DNA from: Clostridiales bacterium UBA1779
GTDB lineage: Bacteria; Bacillota; Clostridia; Oscillospirales; CAG-272
DNA length: 26,323 bases
Direction of reading: 5' to 3'
Assembly (NCBI GenBank): GCA_002314565.1
Contig: DCGL01000131.1
Coordinates: 6,726 to 33,048, forward strand
Shown one piece after another: positions 8,467 to 16,157 of this stretch. The notes beneath the pieces are model-generated. The model made no database searches. It had not been told where the DNA came from and saw only the letters and a list, made by a program, of their open reading frames with translations. Positions within the stretch are counted from its first letter, which is position 1. Every line of letters starts with the position of its first letter. The position numbers and the translations under genes were made by a program.

Positions 8467-9228
8467 AGCGGCGCGGACAGCATCCTTGGCTTCATCGGAA
8501 AGAACGTTGCGATAACGGAATTCGGCGTCTCCTGAAGTTGCATCGATATGGCACTTCTGAATGAAATGTACATAATACTTGCTTCCGATACTTTCAACGC
8601 CGTTGTTGGCAGCAAGAACAGCTTTTTTAAGCTGTACTTCGTATACGGTAATACCGGCGGTGTCGTCGCGTTTTGCTTCGGCGGCTGCATAGCAGTCAGA
8701 GTTATAAGACGAAGTATATTTTCCGTCTGCACCGTAAACCATAATTGTATTTGCTTTGAACAGCGTTCCGTCATCCTTGATGTTGAGAGTGAGAGTGTTG
8801 CGGTTCATTGACTGATAGAACGTATCTCCCATATCAAAGCCGAGAGAGAAGGCCATATAGCTTCCGGCTGTGTTTCCGACTCTGTATTTATAGTAGGTCT
8901 GGTGAACGATGAAACCGAGATAGAGATAATCGGTGTCTTCTGTCAGATATAATTCGATTTCACTGGGATATGCAGGGAAAACGTTGGAGCTTACGGATAC
9001 GCCGGGGGTATCCTGTGTGAATTTGAATACGTTTGTGTATTCGTTGGCTTCGATAACGCCGTCGACGGTTGCCGGAACGCCGCCGAATTCTGCTTTGAGA
9101 GTCTGCTGACCGTAGGCAGAATAATCAGTGGGCTTCAGTGTGGAAGAAGCTCCTGCTGATACTGAAACAAGGGATGCAAGTGTTACCATTGCAAGGATGG
9201 CAACGATGATACGTGTGAACTTTTTCAT
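8425..9228 (-). CDS. CBM9-like secreted surface protein 1, frameshifted
   Basis: 267 residues as read. The signal peptide is MKKFTRIIVAILAMVTLASL...VSAGA. A domain like CBM9 or DOMON-type beta-sandwiches follows, with FGGVPATVDGVIEANEYTNV, then LTEDTDYLYLGFIV and MAFSLGFDMGD. Known CBM9 domains bind sugar ends. The ATG at 9228 is chosen because AAGGAG precedes it by 8 bases and a signal peptide starts there; an upstream extension to 9336 would lead with non-signal sequence across the terminator of the previous gene. The frame ends abruptly at TAG 8425 after EHRLLLISFP, while the linker and membrane anchor continue in another frame to 8198. If real, the product would be secreted but not anchored. 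It is the most divergent of three tandem paralogs and is preceded by a terminator, so it may have its own promoter. Confidence 0.75.
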   Translation of the reverse strand: MKKFTRIIVAILAMVTLASLVSVSAGASSTLKPTDYSAYGQQTLKAEFGGVPATVDGVIEANEYTNVFKFTQDTPGVSVSSNVFPAYPSEIELYLTEDTDYLYLGFIVHQTYYKYRVGNTAGSYMAFSLGFDMGDTFYQSMNRNTLTLNIKDDGTLFKANTIMVYGADGKYTSSYNSDCYAAAEAKRDDTAGITVYEVQLKKAVLAANNGVESIGSKYYVHFIQKCHIDATSGDAEFRYRNVLSDEAKDAVRAADGWEHRLLLISFP

Positions 9229-9325
9229 AATTGTACTCCTTTTTCGGTTAAAAAATTGATTAATAAATACTATGAAAAGTATGATGCCGGAAACCGGCGC
9301 GGGGAAAATGCGGATTGCAAAGGCG

Positions 9326-9360
9326 AAAAAGCCCACAGGGGTGGTGTTTCACCCCCGTGA
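9326..9360 (-). terminator. Intrinsic terminator after CBM9-like gene 2
   Basis: Arms 9334-9343 and 9350-9359 pair over 10 positions (one G-T wobble) around a 6-base loop. On the minus strand the stem is followed by GGGC and five T. It begins 11 bases past the stop of the 9371-10465 gene, a textbook position for an intrinsic terminator, and splits the surface-protein cluster. Confidence 0.75.
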
Positions 9361-9370
9361 GACGTAAAAA

Positions 9371-10465
9371 TCAGTGTTTTTTGAATACGAAAGCGCTTCC
9401 CATCAGAATAATGACGGCAAGGCCGGCGGCAGCGGCAGAACCGCAGCCTGATTTTTCTTCCTTGACTTCTGCAGATGTTTCAACGGCAGGAGCTGCAGTT
9501 TCCACTGCTTCGGTTTCAGGGACAGCAGTTGTTACAACGGGCTCTGCCGTGGTTTCAACCGGCTTTGCAGTAGTGACAACAGGAGCGGCTGTTGTGATTT
9601 CTTCAGTAGTTGCTTCGGCAGTTGTCACAACTTCTTCGGTATTGACAGCCTTGTAAGACTTATCGGCGAATTCAACCGTACCCTTCTGTGAGTTGTCCTT
9701 GTAAGAAGCAACGGATACCCAGTAGAGACCGTAGTTACGGCTGGCTGAGATGAGAAGGTAGTTGTTATCGTTGAGGTACATATCGAAGCCGATCTTTGTT
9801 CCGGCTTCCATCTTGATGTCGGCATATCTTACCTTGAGGTTAACCTTTGATTCAATGGTGTAACCGATAAGGTTGCCGTCTTTATCCTTCCGGTAAGAAA
9901 TGGCATACATTCTTTTTTCCATAGGATGCTTTTCGAAGTCGTTCTGGTCGGCAATGACTGCACCTTCATCTTCCGTTACGAAAACGGCCTGGTCAACCTG
10001 ATTGTAGTTGGCAGCTGTTCCGAAAGCACGGATGATATACCAGAAAGCGGGGGCAGTGTAGCTTCCCGTAACGTCTTTATTGTTGTCGGGACCGAACACG
10101 AAGGAAACGCCGTCCTTGTTGTACCACGAGTTGCTTCCGTTCGTTTCCCAGGCAAGGCCGTCTTCCATGGTGGGCATCGTATAGTCGGTTACTTCCGCAA
10201 GAACGTATACGTAGTATTCGTCATACATTACACGGAAGCGAAGGGAAGAGGGCTCTGTGATTTCATCGTTTGCGAAAACGCCCTGGGCTTTGTGAATTTC
10301 GGCTGTGTCCCAGATTGAGTCAATTTCACCGTCGATAACCGGGGTACCGAACGTGGCTTTGATATAATTGTCAACTTCTGCGGTTGCTTCTTCTGCGGAG
10401 ACAAATACTGTCAGGGCTGAAAGCAGCATAAGAGCAGATAAAGCGATAGCGAGGATTTTTTTCAT
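9371..10465 (-). CDS. CBM9-like cell-surface protein 2
   Basis: 364 residues from the chosen start. The signal peptide is MKKILAIALSALMLLSALTVFVSAEE. A CBM9-type carbohydrate-binding domain follows (IKATFGTPVIDGEIDSIWDTAE, RVMYDEYYVYVLAEV, SYKDNSQKGTVEF), then a long Thr/Glu/Ala/Val-rich linker with VTTA repeats. The C-terminus has EEKSGCGS, a hydrophobic helix (AAAAGLAVIILMGSAFVF) and KKH. The tail is a membrane anchor without a sortase motif. The ATG at 10465 is preferred because it begins the signal peptide; an in-frame ATG four codons upstream (10477) is possible. AAAGGA lies far upstream, with a palindrome between it and both starts. Probable role: holding glycan at the cell surface. It lies between two paralogs and ends at a terminator. 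Confidence 0.85.
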   Translation of the reverse strand: MKKILAIALSALMLLSALTVFVSAEEATAEVDNYIKATFGTPVIDGEIDSIWDTAEIHKAQGVFANDEITEPSSLRFRVMYDEYYVYVLAEVTDYTMPTMEDGLAWETNGSNSWYNKDGVSFVFGPDNNKDVTGSYTAPAFWYIIRAFGTAANYNQVDQAVFVTEDEGAVIADQNDFEKHPMEKRMYAISYRKDKDGNLIGYTIESKVNLKVRYADIKMEAGTKIGFDMYLNDNNYLLISASRNYGLYWVSVASYKDNSQKGTVEFADKSYKAVNTEEVVTTAEATTEEITTAAPVVTTAKPVETTAEPVVTTAVPETEAVETAAPAVETSAEVKEEKSGCGSAAAAGLAVIILMGSAFVFKKH

Positions 10466-10477
10466 TTTTATGACCAT

Positions 10478-10642
10478 AGCTTTTGCAAGCAAAAGCTTCC
10501 TTTCATTTGGATTTGCGGCAGGTTTTGCAAAGCAAAATTTCCGGTGTTCAGCCGGCAAAAGCCGCAAATCCGAGATTGAAAGACTTATCTTTCAATCTTA
10601 TTACCTTTGCAGAGTGGTTCCGGGCTGAAAATCAGCCCGGAA
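10478..10642. other. Cluster of perfect stem-loops between two CBM9-like genes
   Basis: The 193-bp gap between the two surface-protein genes is almost wholly inverted repeats. They are: 9-bp arms 10478-10486/10489-10497; an outer 11-bp stem 10509-10519/10561-10571 enclosing small stems at 10523-10537 and 10541-10554; 11-bp arms 10573-10583/10588-10598 with a 4-base loop; and 11-bp arms 10618-10628/10632-10642 with an AAA loop. None has a T-run typical of a terminator on the minus strand. They could stabilise or process the operon mRNA, or be a short repetitive element. Confidence 0.75.
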
Positions 10643-10658
10643 AAGTTCAGATTGTTAA

Positions 10659-11534
10659 TCAGTCGTTGACCTTCTTGACAACGATGGCAGTTCCGAGAAC
10701 GGCAACGAGAGCGATAACGGCAAACAGACCGAAGTTATCGCCGGTTTCGGGGGCAGCAGACTTTTCTACGAAGAGAATCTGGCCCTTCTTTGAGTTATCC
10801 TTGTAGGAAGTTACGCTTCTGTCAGCCCAGGGATAAATGTGGTCCTGAACGGCAGCTGTATCCGCAGCAGTATAATCGTTTCCGTATACGAAGGTATCGA
10901 AAGCAAGGGTCTTGCCGGCAGCATTCTTCCAGTCGGCATATCTTGCGGTGATGTTTACCTTGGCTTCGATTACGTAACCGTCGCTTGTGATGTCATAGGC
11001 ATACATTCTGGTGCTCATAGGATACAGAGTGAAATCCGTGGCCTTTGAAATATCAAAGCCTTCAAGCTCGGAAAGGAATGTTCCGGCAGGAGCCTGGCAG
11101 AAGTTGGGAACGACACCGTAAGGTCTGTAAGTATACCAGAAATGATTTGTTGTCTTTCCGACACCTGTTGTGGCAGTGTAATCATTGGTGGGATTGATGG
11201 CAATGGCAACCTGGTCACGGGCATACCAGTTGGTATCCTTGCGGGTTGTGGCTTCATCCATCATTGTGGAATCCTTGATTTCATAGAGGAAGTAGATGTA
11301 GGTTTCATCCCACATTACTCTGAACTGACCGACAACGTCCTTTGAATCGGTCTTGGTGTCTGTGTCAAACTTGTTTACTTCGGCATTGTTCCAGCAAGCG
11401 TCGATTTTGCCGTCGATTGTGGGGGTGCCGTATGCAGCCTTGGCTGTTTTGACTTCGCCTTCAGCAGATACAAATACTGAAGCGAGAGACAGCAGCATAA
11501 TGGCTGCAAGGATGATAGCGAGTGTTCTTTTCAT
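10659..11534 (-). CDS. CBM9-like cell-surface protein 3 with sortase-like tail
   Basis: 291 residues: signal peptide (MKRTLAIILAAIMLLSLASVFVSAEG), then a CBM9-type domain (KAAYGTPTIDGKIDACWNNAEV, FRVMWDETYIYFLYEI, ARYADWKNAAG, SYKDNSKKGQILFVEK). The C-terminal anchor is APETGD at 261-266, a hydrophobic helix at 268-286 and KKVND. The PETGD motif, helix and basic end match the layout of sortase sorting signals, although the canonical leucine is alanine here. Unlike its paralogs it has almost no linker. AAAGGA lies 11 bases before the ATG. It probably binds glycan on the cell wall and feeds the adjacent uptake system. It follows the MBL gene by 39 bp and is followed by the hairpin cluster. No sortase gene is in the window. 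Confidence 0.88.
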   Translation of the reverse strand: MKRTLAIILAAIMLLSLASVFVSAEGEVKTAKAAYGTPTIDGKIDACWNNAEVNKFDTDTKTDSKDVVGQFRVMWDETYIYFLYEIKDSTMMDEATTRKDTNWYARDQVAIAINPTNDYTATTGVGKTTNHFWYTYRPYGVVPNFCQAPAGTFLSELEGFDISKATDFTLYPMSTRMYAYDITSDGYVIEAKVNITARYADWKNAAGKTLAFDTFVYGNDYTAADTAAVQDHIYPWADRSVTSYKDNSKKGQILFVEKSAAPETGDNFGLFAVIALVAVLGTAIVVKKVND

Positions 11535-11573
11535 GGTTTTGCGTCCTTTCTGAATATAAATTATTAAAAGGTT

Positions 11574-13298
11574 TCAGTTTAAGTGCAGCTGTTCGCGTCT
11601 GATGTTCTCGATTGATGCGAGAGCTTCAAGCTGCTTTGCTTTTGTAAAAAGGAATTCACCCTTCGGGTCGGGGGGAATGATTTTTTCTGTCGGATGATAG
11701 GGGAGTTCAAAGGTCCTCGAACGGTCTGCGTTGTTGTGAACCTCTATGACGTTCATATCATAGACCAGGTCGTGATTGTATTTTATCTGCAGGTATTTCG
11801 GAAGCAATTCGTCCGAGGTGCTGAAAATCGCAAGCTCGGGGTCGATGTTGCGGTAAAATTCGGTTTCCCCGCCCCAGCCTCCGTGATGACATACCTGAAG
11901 AATATCGGATTTGAGGAAATGACCGTACATTCTCAGCAGAATGCTGTTTGCTTCTTCGTCACAGTCGGCAGGAAGAATGATTTTATTTCCCGCGATATTG
12001 ACTCTGAGGCAAAGCGATGACGTGTTCCAGGTAAATCCGTTATTCTGAATTGAGAAATACTGACGGATAAGGTCGTCCTGGGTGTACAGGATTTCAACTT
12101 CGGTCGAACCGAATCTGAAGATTTCGCCTGTGTGCGGCTTTGTATAAACCGCATCCGGGAAAACCTTGTATGCAGCCTCGGATACTCTTCTGATGTTCCA
12201 GGCTTCGCGCTCCGCTTCGGCGTCGCTGATTGACGGAATGTTGGCTGAAATTTCTTCGATTTCGACTTCACTTCCGTATTTCCCGGCAATTTTCAGAAAT
12301 GCACCGGTGTGGTCAATATGCGTATGGGAAAGGAACCAGCAGGCAATTTTCGCAGGACCGGGCACGACTCTCTGCTCACGTAGGGTATCGAGAATTTTCT
12401 CTGCGTAATCGCCGAGCTCCATTCCGCCGTCAACAATCAGGAATCTGCCGTCTTCAAGTCTGAAAACGTAGCCCATATTTCCGGAACCGGCATCGCAGTT
12501 GAGATACTTATTCGTGGTTGAAAATCTTGCACCTATGACTGTCATCAGCGGCTCGCAGATTTTCTTCGCCGGTGTATCCGAATCCGTATGCATATTGTAC
12601 ACGGGTTCTGAGATGATTCTTACGGAATTATTGAAGGGAGTGTAGTATGTGTAAATGCTTGTATCATCAAAGATCAGTCTTGTGAAAAGATTGCCTTCAA
12701 TCTCATTTTCATATACAACGAAAAAGTTTTCACTGCGGCATTTCGAGATATAAGCATTATATGCTTCCGCATCGGTTCCGCTGATGCAGACTTCAACGCT
12801 TCCGCGTGAAAACCTTCTGTATGCCGCAAGTATGCCTCCGTCATAGTGAGGCATACGGCTGATATATCCGGGCAAAACGTATTTTGCGTCGGGATAATCG
12901 CACATAAAGCTCAGTTCTCCGTCCTCGTACGTCAGATTTTTAATCAGACTGTCAATGACGGGGGAAAGAGTTTCATCCGTGTAAGTTGCGAGAATAAAGC
13001 GTTTTTTTTCAGCTGAAACGATGCATTCGCCGTAATGCAGGCCTTTCAGTGCCTCAAGGTTTTCGGGAAGTGCCGTGTCACCGATTACGAGTGCGTCGGA
13101 CGTATCCGGCACTTTTGTTTCACAGGTTCTGACGGGAGCGATTCCGGTCAGGTATCTTATGTATTCGCTTATCGTTTCAGCTGCTTCAAAAGCGAAAGTT
13201 GTAATTGCGGGAGGAAAAACCACGTAAAGAGGATTTTCAGCCGTATGCTTCAGAATTCCGGCAACTGTCTCGGAAAACATATTCTGATAATTCATCAT
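11574..13298 (-). CDS. MBL-fold hydrolase with GH20/GH67-like N-terminal domain (second copy)
   Basis: 574 residues. Residues about 20-125 resemble the accessory domain of GH20/GH67 enzymes (AAETISEYIRYLTG, ALVIGDTA, KKRFILATY). A middle region (about 130-275) is shared with the lipoprotein at 17790, including YYT.(F/Y)N..(V/L)RII(S/T)EP and I(G)ARFSTTNKYL. The MBL domain has LIVDGG, HTHIDH (H325, H327, D329, H330), PADCDEE and CHHGG. In the third motif the usual glycine before the aspartate is alanine. No signal peptide is seen, so it is probably cytoplasmic. It starts one base after the TAA of the glycosidase gene, with two adjacent ATGs and no strong ribosome site, implying translational coupling. 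Its reaction is unknown; its partner glycosidase suggests a step on the same glycan. Confidence 0.82.
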   Translation of the reverse strand: MMNYQNMFSETVAGILKHTAENPLYVVFPPAITTFAFEAAETISEYIRYLTGIAPVRTCETKVPDTSDALVIGDTALPENLEALKGLHYGECIVSAEKKRFILATYTDETLSPVIDSLIKNLTYEDGELSFMCDYPDAKYVLPGYISRMPHYDGGILAAYRRFSRGSVEVCISGTDAEAYNAYISKCRSENFFVVYENEIEGNLFTRLIFDDTSIYTYYTPFNNSVRIISEPVYNMHTDSDTPAKKICEPLMTVIGARFSTTNKYLNCDAGSGNMGYVFRLEDGRFLIVDGGMELGDYAEKILDTLREQRVVPGPAKIACWFLSHTHIDHTGAFLKIAGKYGSEVEIEEISANIPSISDAEAEREAWNIRRVSEAAYKVFPDAVYTKPHTGEIFRFGSTEVEILYTQDDLIRQYFSIQNNGFTWNTSSLCLRVNIAGNKIILPADCDEEANSILLRMYGHFLKSDILQVCHHGGWGGETEFYRNIDPELAIFSTSDELLPKYLQIKYNHDLVYDMNVIEVHNNADRSRTFELPYHPTEKIIPPDPKGEFLFTKAKQLEALASIENIRREQLHLN

Positions 13299-13299
13299 C

Positions 13300-14952
13300 T
13301 TACTGATTTACTGGAGCGCAGACCCAGCGCTTCGTTTTCTCACTTGCGTGATAAATTTCGTTGACTTCCTTCATTGCGTTCTGGCAGACTTCGGATTCAA
13401 TCGGATAGCCTTCGAAGGCTGCAAGTTCGCGGTCGATTACCGCTCTTAAGTACCAGAGTCTGAACTTGCGGTTGCGTCTGATCTTTTCCGGAAGAATGCG
13501 GTTGTATCTGGAAAGAGTACGGTAAACGTATTCAACGGCACTCGTATCTGCGATTCTGAAAAGCAGGTGCTCGCCGCTTCTGTCCTTGAGTTTTTCAAGG
13601 CCGACTTCAGTCAGCATAATTGCGTTTGAAAGCTCTTCAAGAGCTTCGCCTTCAACGCAGAATTCGTGTCTTACGTAGGCACGCACACCGTCGCGGGCAT
13701 CCTCATAAAGACCGGAATAATAGGTCTGTGTTAAGAACTTGTTGAGATCCTCAAAAATTCCTTCCGAATAGGGAAATCCGCCTGAATAGAGTTTTCCGCT
13801 TTTTTCATTCGTTCTGTTGAGGAACTTCGGAAGAGTACTGGCTCCCGCTCCGCCCCAGGGACTGCAGGAGTACATACTGATTTCCGGGAAGTCGATGAAT
13901 TTTACGCCGTCCGGTATTCCGTTCTTCTCAATCACCTCAGGAAGAACACCGTTGAAGAAGAAGGACATAATGTATTCAACGTTTTCGGGAAATCCTTCCT
14001 TTATCTGCTCGTAGAAGGAATCCCATTCTCCGTTTGTGAACTTGTCGAAATACCAGGCAGAAAGAATGAGTTTTGTATGCGGAAGCATTTCCTTGACAAG
14101 CTTTGTGAAGTGAGGCAGCAGCTTCATAAAACCGTTTGAACCCCAGGGGGCGCATTTTGCACAGGTGCATCCGCCCTGATCGTATGGCCAGTAGCAAATA
14201 TAATCAATAGTCAGATCTTTGAACTTCTCAAGCATCTGACGTCTGTATTCGAGTATTTTTTCAATTCCGCCTTTTTTGTTCGGGCAGATTTCAAGATGAT
14301 AATGGTCATCTGGCTTGAGAAAATAACCGTTCTGTGCAGTCCATTCTGCTCTGAGTTCCTCGGGGGAGTTTGCGAATGCTTCATTTGAAAGCATTGTAAG
14401 TGAACCGCCGATTCCGATGCGGTTGCCGTATTTCAGAATGGCACGAAGGCGTTCCGTAAGTTCAACGGCTTCCGGGTCTTCCATTGAATTGAAATGATGC
14501 ATATCGAACCAGACGAGCAGGTTGTTGCACCCTTGCATGGCAAGGTCTTCAATTACAACGTAGATTTCTTCAAGCGGGGCAACATGATAAAAATTGTAAA
14601 AATGAGTTGCGAAATACATGCCGCGAAGAGGGTCCTTCGGGGTAAAGTCGATTGCTTTTTCGCAGGGAACGAACGAGCCTTTTCCGTCTGCGAAGCTTTC
14701 AAGCATCCATCTTCCGAAAGCCGCGTGAACCGTATGTGAATTGCCTGCAGTGAGTGTTACTTTGCCGTCTGCAGGTACTATTGTGTATCTGTCGTTCTTG
14801 AGACTTTCGTCGATTACGGTTTCGATTACGAAGGCGCCGCTTTCTGTATCGGAAAGTTCAAGTTCTCTTTCGGAAAACTTGCGTTCTGCGCTGTGTCTGA
14901 GAATGCTGAAGCTGTCAGCATCCAAGCTGCAGTTCTTTAAGAAAAAATACAT
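13300..14952 (-). CDS. GH67/GH20-like glycosidase family protein
   Basis: 550 residues. The first about 90 residues look like the alpha/beta N-terminal domain of GH20 and GH67 enzymes (DRYTIVPADGKVTLTAG, VHAAFGRWMLESF). A TIM-barrel-like part follows (LRGMYFATHFYNFYHV, IEDLAMQGCNNLLVWFDMH, DYICYWPYDQGGC). A CxCxxC cluster (C262, C264, C267) follows directly, as in DUF4838-type relatives. The acid pair DE of GH20 is DQ here (D258), so the catalytic residues are uncertain. No signal peptide is seen, so it is probably cytoplasmic. The ATG at 14952 has AAAGGAAG just upstream; the longer frame to 14982 would place that site inside the gene. It is the first enzyme gene after the regulator and is tightly coupled to the MBL gene. 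Alpha-glucuronidase or hexosaminidase activity is possible but unproven. Confidence 0.75.
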   Translation of the reverse strand: MYFFLKNCSLDADSFSILRHSAERKFSERELELSDTESGAFVIETVIDESLKNDRYTIVPADGKVTLTAGNSHTVHAAFGRWMLESFADGKGSFVPCEKAIDFTPKDPLRGMYFATHFYNFYHVAPLEEIYVVIEDLAMQGCNNLLVWFDMHHFNSMEDPEAVELTERLRAILKYGNRIGIGGSLTMLSNEAFANSPEELRAEWTAQNGYFLKPDDHYHLEICPNKKGGIEKILEYRRQMLEKFKDLTIDYICYWPYDQGGCTCAKCAPWGSNGFMKLLPHFTKLVKEMLPHTKLILSAWYFDKFTNGEWDSFYEQIKEGFPENVEYIMSFFFNGVLPEVIEKNGIPDGVKFIDFPEISMYSCSPWGGAGASTLPKFLNRTNEKSGKLYSGGFPYSEGIFEDLNKFLTQTYYSGLYEDARDGVRAYVRHEFCVEGEALEELSNAIMLTEVGLEKLKDRSGEHLLFRIADTSAVEYVYRTLSRYNRILPEKIRRNRKFRLWYLRAVIDRELAAFEGYPIESEVCQNAMKEVNEIYHASEKTKRWVCAPVNQ

Positions 14953-15000
14953 CTTTTCTTCCTTTATATATATGATGCGCAAATCAAGGTGTTTGCGAAG

Positions 15001-16026
15001 TCAAATCTTTGCCACAGATTCTCTTTCTTCAAGTTCAGGAGTTAAAAATACCGTGCTGAACGGGGCGTCGCTTCCGGCAATTCTTGACAGCAGCATTGAC
15101 GATGCCTGCTTTCCGACCTCGGCAACCGGCATCTTAACCGTGGTAAGTCCGGGATTAATATATTCGGAAACCTGGTTGTTGTCAACACCGACAACAGAGA
15201 AATCTTCGGGAATTCGGATTCCCGCTTCTCTTGCGGCTTTGTAAATACCGTAAGCCATATGGTCGTATGCTGCAAAGCAAGCTGTCGGTCTTTCACCTGC
15301 GGGAATACTGAAAAGTTTCTTTGCTGCTTCGTATCCGCCTTTGCAATATCTTCCGCAGTTGCAGATGACGTTCTTTTCGACAATGGGAAGATTCATACGT
15401 TCAAGCGTGTCCCTGAAGGCTCTTTCGCGTCTTTTGGTGCAATAGTCCCCGATGAAAGCGATGTTTCTGTGTCCCATTTTTTCAAGATGCTCGATTGCAA
15501 GCTCTACGCCGATTGAATGATTGACACTGATGACGTCGGCAAAATCGATTCTTGTCATTCTCGATATGATGACTGCGGGAACGCTGTATTTTTCGAGAGT
15601 TCTGCGGATATTTGTCAGGTCGAATTCAAGCTCGGTCAGAAACAGTATGCCGCTGACGCGAAGTCTTGCAAGATACTGAATGGCTTCCTCCTGCTTCTGA
15701 ATGTCTTCGAATTCAGTGAGCAGAGTCACGACCCTGTATCCGTTTTCTTCCATCGTTTCGGTGAAGGCTTTATATATTTCGTTGTAGTATTCTGAGCACA
15801 GTTCCATAAATACAACGCCAACTGATTTGCGGCAATTGATTTTTCCTGAAAGATGTGAGCAGTCAAAGCCCATTTCTTCGGCAATCTGTCTGACCTTTGC
15901 AGCCGTTTCAGGATTGATATCACCTGAACCTCTCAGTGCCTTGGATACCGTGGACTGTGACATATTGGCGCGCTCTGCAACCGAATTCAGCGTCGGTCCG
16001 TCTGTACGCTTATGATTTCCTCTCAT
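15001..16026 (-). CDS. LacI-family transcriptional regulator
   Basis: 341 residues. The N-terminal helix-turn-helix is clear (TLNSVAERANMSQSTVSKAL, about 12-31), followed by the hinge and a periplasmic-binding-protein-like effector domain (SVGVVFMELCSEYYNEIYKA, AIEHLEKMGHRNIAFIGD, EDFSVVGVDNN). Such regulators bind a sugar or sugar phosphate and usually repress nearby sugar genes. AAGGAC lies 9 bases before the ATG. It heads the minus-strand cluster, 48 bp ahead of the glycosidase, with no terminator between, so it may be co-transcribed. It is divergent from the sugar-binding lipoprotein at 16259. The intergenic palindromes at 16051-16060 and 16221-16228 are candidate targets and suggest autoregulation plus control of the divergent arm. 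The effector sugar is unknown. Confidence 0.93.
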   Translation of the reverse strand: MRGNHKRTDGPTLNSVAERANMSQSTVSKALRGSGDINPETAAKVRQIAEEMGFDCSHLSGKINCRKSVGVVFMELCSEYYNEIYKAFTETMEENGYRVVTLLTEFEDIQKQEEAIQYLARLRVSGILFLTELEFDLTNIRRTLEKYSVPAVIISRMTRIDFADVISVNHSIGVELAIEHLEKMGHRNIAFIGDYCTKRRERAFRDTLERMNLPIVEKNVICNCGRYCKGGYEAAKKLFSIPAGERPTACFAAYDHMAYGIYKAAREAGIRIPEDFSVVGVDNNQVSEYINPGLTTVKMPVAEVGKQASSMLLSRIAGSDAPFSTVFLTPELEERESVAKI

Positions 16027-16050
16027 AATAAATGTCCTTGAGCAAGAAAA

Positions 16051-16060
16051 TTTTCGAAAA
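16051..16060. promoter_or_regulatory. Candidate LacI-family operator near the regulator gene
   Basis: TTTTCGAAAA is a perfect palindrome with the central CG typical of LacI-family operators. It lies roughly 24-33 bases downstream of the predicted start of the regulator transcript. A matching TTTCGAAA core is found at the equivalent place in the divergent arm. Binding is inferred. Confidence 0.45.
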
Positions 16061-16089
16061 AAAATATAAATACTTTTTTATTCCAATAA

Positions 16090-16118
16090 AGAATACCACA
16101 ATAATGATTATTTGTCAA
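16090..16118 (-). promoter_or_regulatory. Sigma-A-type promoter of the LacI regulator operon
   Basis: On the minus strand TTGACA (16113-16118) is followed after exactly 17 bases by TATTCT (16090-16095). The start would be near 16083, giving a leader of about 57 bases. The spacer holds the near palindrome AATAATGATTATT (16100-16112). Confidence 0.7.
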
Positions 16119-16157
16119 TAAAATAATGAAAAAATAATGATTCCTGTGAAAATAATA

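Noticed and set aside
8425..8470. Programmed ribosomal frameshift joining the two parts of CBM9-like gene 1
   Set aside because: No X-XXY-YYZ slippery site or clear downstream pseudoknot is seen; a missing base is simpler.
9315..9656. Plus-strand frame of 113 codons rich in Val, Ser, Thr and Ala
   Set aside because: It is the antisense image of the Thr-rich linker of the CBM9-like protein 2 and has no promoter or ribosome site.
10618..10642. Hairpin after the CBM9-like gene 3 as an intrinsic terminator
   Set aside because: The stem is perfect, but no T-run follows it on the minus strand, so I list it only as part of the stem-loop cluster.
14978..14997. CGCAAA/TTTGCG inverted repeat between the regulator and glycosidase genes as an operator
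   Set aside because: Only 6-bp arms, no promoter next to it and no matching copy near other genes of the locus.
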